From Wuchereria bancrofti (lineage: Eukaryota; Nematoda; Chromadorea; Rhabditida; Onchocercidae), in contig SSBO01000007.1 of the NCBI GenBank assembly GCA_005281725.1, forward strand, positions 2,114,402-2,178,401: 64,000 nucleotides of DNA, in the 5' to 3' direction. The notes beneath the pieces are model-generated. The model saw only the letters and a program-made list of their open reading frames with translations, was not told the DNA's origin and did no database searches. This document shows positions 53,801-62,800 of this stretch, in pieces. Within the stretch, counting starts at the first letter, position 1, and every line of letters begins with the position of its first letter. A program made the translations under genes and the position numbers.

Positions 53801-56800
53801 TTGTTTGACCTGGAAACAAAACATGAAAAAATAAGCTTGTGAAACTGGAAGCACTGTTGTATATTGCTATCTTTCTGTTCCAGTGTCTTTTTCGTTGTTT
53901 GATAGTTAAATTTGATCTCAAATTCAAATCCAAAGTTTCTGTTATTTTTTATGTTATTACAAGTAACTCCTTTCGCATTTTTTTTTTTGATAAATAAATG
54001 AATAAATGCAACTACGACTGCTGAAGAGACTCTCTCCGTAAAGATGTTGTGCATATCAGATATACAACACCTATTAAGAGACTTGTCGTACTGAATTTTT
54101 GATACTCTAAATGGCCCTGTTAGTAATCATTAGTTCAAAATGCAAATAATGAGTAAGGGATCTCAACAGTTCTTTGTTTGTGGTAAAATATTTGATGGAT
54201 TGTTTCAAGATCCTAAAAGATTTTAAATTTTGACTAAGCGAGTTGTCATCAGTTTCGAGATGAATGTAATATTTAATAAAAATGAGAAAATTTTAACTTC
54301 TTAACTGCTTGAGAATGAGAAGTCATATCCGTTTGTTCAAAATATGTTATATTTTCTGGTGCTGAATCTCATTTATATCGCAAGGCATTTATGATATACA
54401 TTATAGAACAATGAAAGGGCATTCAACAAAAGATGGGTCTTGAAAGATCTTATATACTATTTTTCAGTTCATGGAAGATGCCAATACTGCGGAAGAATGG
54501 ATGGTAAAGCAGTCCGAAATGTTGGAAAGGAAATACAGTAGAAGTGAATTTTCACTAGAAGAAGGTGAACAAATGTTACGCGAATTGGATGAAATCAGTG
54601 AATTAATCAAAAAATATCATAGTATTCTGATGACACTTACGGAACGAAGTTCCCAAATTTCACCCCTATGGCAACGCGGTGAGCGGACTCAAAGACCGAT
54701 TTCGATTGTTGCTTTGGCTGATTACACCGATATTACAATTAGAGAAGGTGGGGGATATGATTTTTACTGAAACGTCTTTGCTGTTAATACATTTCATTTC
54801 TATAGTTCAGTACCTCACAGTTCATGTGATGGGCAACATAGTTCATCATGGTACATTGTCTCATTACGTTTTGCATTATGTGATTTTTGGTTATGACTTT
54901 ATTTATTTAGAAATTTAATAGTAATTATTTCTGGACTCAACTTTCACAGAAACTTCCTTTCTAGTTAAATGCTTATTGGTTCTTGTTTAGGTGATGAATG
55001 TATCTTGACCGACAATTCGGATCTGATACATTGGAATATTCGCGGACCAGGTGGCTCAGAAGTTTTGATACCATCTGTGATGTTCCGTATTTTACCGCCA
55101 GATGCTCGCATTACAACATACCTTAATCGATTACATACAAATTTGGAAAAGCTACGCCGGCTTTGGAGTCAGAAACATCGAATGGTACGATACAATATGG
55201 TGCTAAATACAATGACTCAGATACGGTAAGCATATGCTTCTTATAATTCATAATAGATAAGAAATGAAACTATGGAAGTAATGAAACTGAAGATTTTGAA
55301 GTGGTAAAATCCTTGGCATACAACATTTTTCATTGTTAAAATACTTTGGATGAGAGATCGTTTAGTTTATGAGAATCTGACAAAATTTTATGAGAGAATT
55401 CATGTAGTTGCTTCTGATCAGAAATTTCTAATTTTTAGTAGTTGGAATCTGAACACTTTTGCTGCAATGACTCCAGAGGAAAGGGACACGATCATCAAAG
55501 CTTTGAATGATGATGTTCACAAACTACTTTCCGAGTTGGAATCGAATGATCCATTGGCAATACGACTTAAGGAAGAACTAAAACTAACCAATGAACATTT
55601 TTACGATCTTCTAAATCAAATGAATCGTCCCAAGGGTACCATTGATTTTACAAGTTCAAAAAGTGTTTGGATCCGTTATGCCTTTAAAAATTTGATAATC
55701 AAAGTATGCTATCTTTTATTTATCTCTGCTATTCTGTAACTGGAATATTCCAGAACCGGAAGTTGGAGTTCAGTTTGATGCGAAAATTGCGGAGTTGCTT
55801 GGTAAACTCAATGAAGCATATCGGAATCTAAATGATCGGGTTATGCAGGTAAAATTGTTCAGTGATGATCATGTCTCAGAAGGATTGAAATTGTATAACA
55901 TTTCTGATACTTCATTTTTTATTAAAAAAATTCATTTCAGAACATTCCAAGATCACGAGAAGAGCTTGAAAAGCTGACCATTGAACATAAGGATTTTGAA
56001 GATGGATTACAAACATTAGACGTTGATGTATCAACTGTGAATGAGCTGTTTCGTCAAATTCTTGAACCAACACCATCACAACGAGCTAATTTCGACCATC
56101 TAAGTGGTCGTTGGGAGGATTTATGGGAATTGTCAAGAATGTATGTTGAACGACTGAAGTCTTTGGAAGCTGTGCTGAATGGACTCATTGAGGTAATTCT
56201 TGAATTACTCTTGCTTGCGTCCTTATTATTCCTTCTTATTTTGATCTTTTTGTGTCTCATCAGATAGATTAGCTAGTAAAAAATCAGACAATGAGACAGA
56301 TGTAGATAGAGGTCATCTTTCTCGGAATATGAGTCTCGGATAGCAAAAGTTTCCCCTGACTAAATTGAAACGTGAGCCATGCTTTAGTCTTTCCCTCTGT
56401 TTGCAAGCTATCGGGAAGATCAGAAATTTGATTACGAACACTTATTTAAAGGTACAGTACATGAAAACTTGGAAAATCTAATGCTTTTTCATGCTCGTAG
56501 TTTAATTTATTCTGTTGTTAACTGATACTTGTATAATAATTGTTCGACTTCTTCATCGATTTCTTTATATGTTGGAGATCGCCTGTTGTTGTTCTCGTTA
56601 TGATTACTATTGGTTTCGTAGACTTAAATCAGTTAAATTTCGAAGTGAACTAAACTTGAAATCTGTGGTTTAATGCGACTTCTTCTAACTGTCATGTGCC
56701 ATTATTGATTTTAATTTTAACCTCTGCTTCTTTTTATTCAACTCTCATTAAAACTCTTTTCACTTGCTGAGTTGACCTTTTCTTCTCTGATCGAACGGCT

Positions 56801-59800
56801 TGATGATTGTCTTGTTTCATAGACTTTTTAAACTTAAATGAAAAGTGTTTTATTGTGTATATTATGTGCAAAGATATATTTTGACCCTTTCGACGCAAGT
56901 TTTATGGAAATAATCCACATTCCATCTCAACTTATCTACCTGTTCTTAGTTTACAAATCATTATGTATGAATGGAAAAAATTTTTCGGTAGAATTATTAC
57001 CTAACAAGCAGGCTAATTGGTTTGTGATGTGGACAGTTTTTGTAGGTAGCTGATATCGTACGACAACATGAAATCTTGCTCAATTCATTTGATGATATGC
57101 CAGCTTCTTTGGATAAATTACGAGGTGTCCATTCGCAGCTACTTGAATTGAATATGGTGTTGCAACAGCAACAGACCATCGTTGATGCTGTCAATCGCAA
57201 TATTGCCCTTTTACGTCAGCATGTTTCACGAACTCGCCAATCACCAAAGTAAATTTTGAAGAATTATACTTAAATTGGGAAAACGGGACTGTTGTTTGAT
57301 TATGCATCGTTGAGCATCGATAAGAAGCAAAATTTATTGAATCTCAAAGCAATTTTATTTCGTTGCAAAACGTCTAATCAGTTTGCTGTAACTGTTTTGT
57401 AACTGCAATGACTCCTATTTACTCCTGTTTACAGTCATCCAGATGTTGATCGATTAGAAGACGAAGTGCAAACGTCAACCGTTCGATGGGAAAATGTTTG
57501 TTCACAAGTGGTCGATCGTTTAAAAACTGCTGAACATGCTCTACAAACTCAAATGGTTTACCGTACCGAATACGAAAACGAAATTAGATGGCTTGACAGT
57601 GTGGAAGCAACCATTAATAGGTCTTAGAAGTTTTCGAGAATATCTTATTGTTATCCTAATAATTTCGTAGTTTTGCAATATTTTCAGTTGATATGGGCAT
57701 ATTATGGAAAAAGAACTAAGGGTTGGAAAGTAACTGACAATTTTTTTTATCTTTTCTGTTAAGTTTTTTTTCACGACTTAATAGATAGATTTATCTGAAA
57801 AGCTATGAGATCTTGATAGTGAGCGGAAACTTGGTTGATATTCAGATTCTTTTTTACCACTCGTGAATTTGTCTGAAAATTTCTGTCAAACAGTAAAAAT
57901 AAAAAAAAAAATTATAGTTTGCGTAAACCTGAAGAACTTCGTCCAGAGCAGTACCAACAGCAGCTGGATCAACTTATTGCCGAGTATTCTCAATTACAGG
58001 AACGTACTGAGGCAGTAGAAAATGTGAACCGTGAAGGAGGCAAATTCATTCGTGAAGCGAAGGTATCTTTAATTGGGTTCTAAAGTGGAAATACGTCTAT
58101 AACTTGGTGATTGTAATGATATTGAATTCTATCGTTTTCACGATATTTAAATATTTTCAGACTAACTTTCTTGATTGTTCAAGTCACTGATTCCCATTCG
58201 AGACTGCCAATCGCAGTGGTGGTCACTCATCTAATTTGCGGGTGATAATACGTTTTTTAGGGGCGAAAAATTGTAGCATTATTTTCAAAATAGGGTAACG
58301 TTTTAGGGTTATGATAATCGTTTGATACAATACATGGAAAATGTCATGAACATTCACGGTCCAAACATCCGGAATAGCTTCCGTCGTTCGATACCGCAAC
58401 CGAAGAATGGAGTCCAACAAGTAACGGAAGAATTAGAACATCTAAATAGACGATTTGCTCAGCTGAGCTCACTAATACTTGAACGTCGTAACATAATGCA
58501 AGTATTAATCCAGAACTGGAAGCGAAAAAAACAGGTTAGTATTTTTTAACATCAAAGGGTTGATGGCTGTGTAAGGTCAGGATGAGATTTGTTTTGGAAG
58601 ATTTACTCGTATCTTTCGAGAAGTACTTATTTCGTTTTTTTTTTCTTTTTTTTTTTTCTGAAATGGGTCAACAGCTAAGTTATTACCTATCACCACACAG
58701 CAAATTGAAATTTCTGAAAATCAAAAGCAATGATTTATTAAATGTTATTTTTATGAATCAGACTACATAACATAATGTCAACAAAATAATTGCCCTTCCA
58801 GCCTGTTTAGTACTTACGTGCTACTGCAGTGAAATGAGTCATGGATCATTTAATGATGCTACTGACATGAAATAATTCCAGAAATTAAATGGCATTTCAA
58901 AAATCTGAAATTTCGAAACCAACCGATTTCAACAAAGTTGTAACCAACTACGCGCCGACACACGCTTACATGTTTTAGCATTCATTTCCACTTTTTTCTA
59001 ACACAATCATAGTTTTTAGTGACTTGTTTTATTTTTCTTGGCTCTATTTGGCCATTTATTGCCACTTTTTTTTAGCTAGCTTCCCTAATTAATAGCAGCA
59101 GCAGTAAAGCAGATGTGTTGGAAATATTAATTGACACAAAAATCAGCATTGACACAACTTTTTTTTGGATTTACAGGATAAACGATTGTTTTGTAGTTTA
59201 AAATCGAAGTATTCTTCATGTTATTCTGATAATCTGAGTACTCAAACCAGATATCACTTAAGTGTTAGTAATGTAGCAATAAATTCACTGTTAAAATCTC
59301 ACTTTTCCCAAGAACGCTTATTACCTTCTCATAATACTTTCTGATTAAATCTTTTCAGCTTATTATTATAACTTCTAGATCGAAACTAAAAATTTTTGTC
59401 GTGATCGTTAAGTACTTTGTAAGTCTTTCCTGAATAAGAAAACACGGTTTTGAATTCGTATATAGATTTAAATACTAACACCAAATTGACCTCTCCAAGC
59501 TATATGCATGCTTTGAACAACATTTTAGGAACGCAGCAATTATGCAAATGCATAGATGTGTCGAGGAAAAAATAGCCTGCAACTTTGTGGATTTTAAAAG
59601 AAATTTTAAAAAGCAGAGTTTTTATGATTTTGGCGGTAATTTATTTCTCTTGTGGATTTGAAAAGAAAAGCGGAATTTTTATGAATACTGTGCAGTAATC
59701 TGCCTCTATTGGATATTTCAGACTGCACTTCACAAACATGTTTTTTTTTTTATGCGCCATTGCAGTCTTACCATTGCCTTGTGGTTGTGTGCATTTTTGT

Positions 59801-62800
59801 TTCCATTTCTTGCTTCTTCTGCTTATTCTTTTCACATCAAAGTACTATTTTTTAGATCGGTTGGTTTTGGCTTCAAAACGTTCATCATGTTGTTGTCCCA
59901 TCTCTCTCATTCACTTGCAGACAGACACTGAAGTGCTGCCATTATAAGATAGCATTACTTGACATGTAGCTTCTCTATTTTGCGCAACTCATACACTCAT
60001 CCATCTTCCTGTTGCCACGCAGAGTTGTCTTCCATTTGTTTTCTAGGAAGAGGGCGAACGAAGACGAGCTGAAGAGGAGGAAAAACGTCGCCAGTTTGAA
60101 GCAGCTCGACTGAAAGCACTGGAGGATGCTGATCGTCTTAGGAAGCAACGTAAAGCTGCTGAAGATGCACGTCGAGCAGCGGAAGAAGCCGATCGCTTAC
60201 GCCGTGAGCGTGAGGCGGCAGAGGATGCACGTCGAAGAGCTGAAGATGAAGTACGACGAAGAATGGAAGAAGATGCTAGACGTAGAGCAGCAGAAGATGC
60301 AGCTAGACAAAAAGCAGAAGAGGATGCTAGAAGACGGGAAATGGAAGATGCTGAGCGGGAAAGAAAAAGAAAAGAAGATAGGGATCGAAGACGTCGTGAG
60401 GAAGAAGAGCGTCGTCGTCGAGAAGATGAAGCGGAAAGGGAACGTGAAAGGAAGCGGTTGGATGATGAACGCCGACGGGCGGAAGAAGACCGTCGTCGGC
60501 AGGAGGAGCATGAACGGCGTTTACGTGAGGAAGAAGAATGGCGATATCGTGAGAAAGAACAAAAACCAAAAGTAGGCCCTCATTTGTTTATAGCCATGAA
60601 ATCGTTTGATCTCTATTTCTGTATTTTGGAATTATATGTAGAATCAAAACATTCTCGAGTCCATAAATACGAGCCGGAAAGCAACTTCAACTGTTTGCAC
60701 AACGGAATGTTTTTCAGTTGGTTCTCGCGAAATATTTTGTGCAGTTATTTCCGAAGTGCCGTACAATCCAGCACTTATTCTTTCCTTAATAAGAAGGTTA
60801 ACCGATAATTTGTTTCAGATGCCTAACCTGAGTCATGGCATACAACAGGCAATTGTATCCGAGGGTGGTGAACTGGAAGAATTTGAAGAAAGTCAGAATG
60901 TTCCGGAAAGAGCAACAATAGCCGAACATGAAGATGAAATGCAAATGTACCAAGAAGAAACAATTACTAAGACGCAATTTTACGAAATGGAAGGCATTTT
61001 GCACAAGCAAACTGGCGAAATTTTAACTTTTGTTGAAGCCATTCGTCAAGGATTGCTAGATTTGCATTCTGGCGGAGGGGAATTCTACGATATTGTTTCG
61101 GGTGCTAGAATTAGTCTGGAAAAGGCTGCAGAATTGGGATACATTGATGGTGGTTTCCATGAAGTGCTTAACACTCATTATGGCATACGTCATCCAGAAA
61201 CTGGTGAAAGTTTGTCTCTGTTAGAGGCTATCCAGATCGGCTTGTATGATCCGGATATCCGTCAATTGCGAGATATTGAAACTGGTGATATCCTGCCAAT
61301 GTACGATTGCATCTCACGAGGAATCATAACACTCGACACACAGCATCGATTGGTTAAAATGGGTGTGTTAAAGCTACCACCCTTGTCACTAGAAAATGCT
61401 ATTGAACAAGGCGTTGTAAATAAGGAAACAGGCTGCTTCACCGGAAAATACACGAAAGAGACAATGCCACTTAAAGATGCCCTATATAATGGATATATTC
61501 AGATTGGTGGATGCCGTCCGCATACGATGATTGCTATCACCTTAACTGACTGTCTTAAAACAGGTCTAATTGACGGATATACCGGCGAATTTGTGGACAA
61601 ACATAGTAGTGAAAAAATTACCTTACGTGAAGCTGTTTCTAAACAATATGCACTCTTAAATTTGCATGTTCCAGAAATAGTGAAAACGGATGAAAATCGG
61701 CGCATCACTTTAGGTGAAGCGATTGTGCGTAATGCAGTAAATACCCGTCAAGGGAATTTTAATGATTTCCTAAAAAATCAGGTCCTTACTCTCGAAGAAG
61801 CTTTTTTAAGAGATCTCATACAAAAACCGCTGACGCTTACAGAAATTAGTCAAAAAGATTTAATCGACTCAACAAATAAATTCATAGATGGAGGCACCAA
61901 GGGTCGCTTCACATTGTTAGAAGCAATTGCTGTTGGTTTATTGGATCCAGATGTACGTCATATTGTGGATCCTGATGAAAAAGATGTGATTTCCATCGCG
62001 GAAGCTTTGGAGCGAGGACTACTAGAACCTGATGGCAGAATTGTACTTCACAAGCAGCAGAAAGTTTTTTCTGTAAATGAAGCAGTTAGTGATGGATTAT
62101 TGATCAAACGTGTACGGCATTCTATTTTTAATGTGAAAGGTATCAAGAATACGAAGACAGGAGAAAACCTAACTTTTAATGAGGCTGTAGATCGTGGTGT
62201 AATTATATTGCAAGCCGAAAGAATTGTAGATCTCGCTGCAAATGAAAGTTTCCTTATAACTGATTGTGCGGACAAAGATTTATTGGATCCCATGCTTTTT
62301 GAGCTCTTAACTACATCGTTGGGTATCAGAAATGGTCCGAAGCAAGATATGACGGTGATTCGCGCTGTAGCAAAAGAATTCATTGATCCTCAAAAAGGTA
62401 TTTATGTTGACAAACGGTCGAATAGGGAATTATCCCCAAAGCAGGCTTATGACGATGGACTGTTGACTCTTAAAGGAGCATTGCAATTGTCGGCGATGCT
62501 TGACATTCATCCATCTCTGGTAACACCAATCAAAAAAATTGATCATAAGAAACGAATTAGACGACCAGGGCAAAAAGAAAGTGTCACTACTGACGAAGTG
62601 AAGGTAACACTGGCAGAAGCGATGAGACAAGGTTTAGTCGATTCACGCACTCATCGTTTCCGGCAGGGCGACACTGAGATGAGCTTCGAGGAAGCATTAA
62701 GACAGGGGTTAATCCATCCATCTGATGAGTGGATAGTCCCGTCCAAAACAGGTGCTGGTCCTACTGTAGAAGAAAAGATAACTGAATCTGTAACTGAAAC

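Noticed and set aside
60126..60575. Overlapping frames in other phases across the charged-helix exon
   Set aside because: Shadows of low-complexity GAA/CGT-rich coding DNA; the true frame joins exons on both sides in phase.
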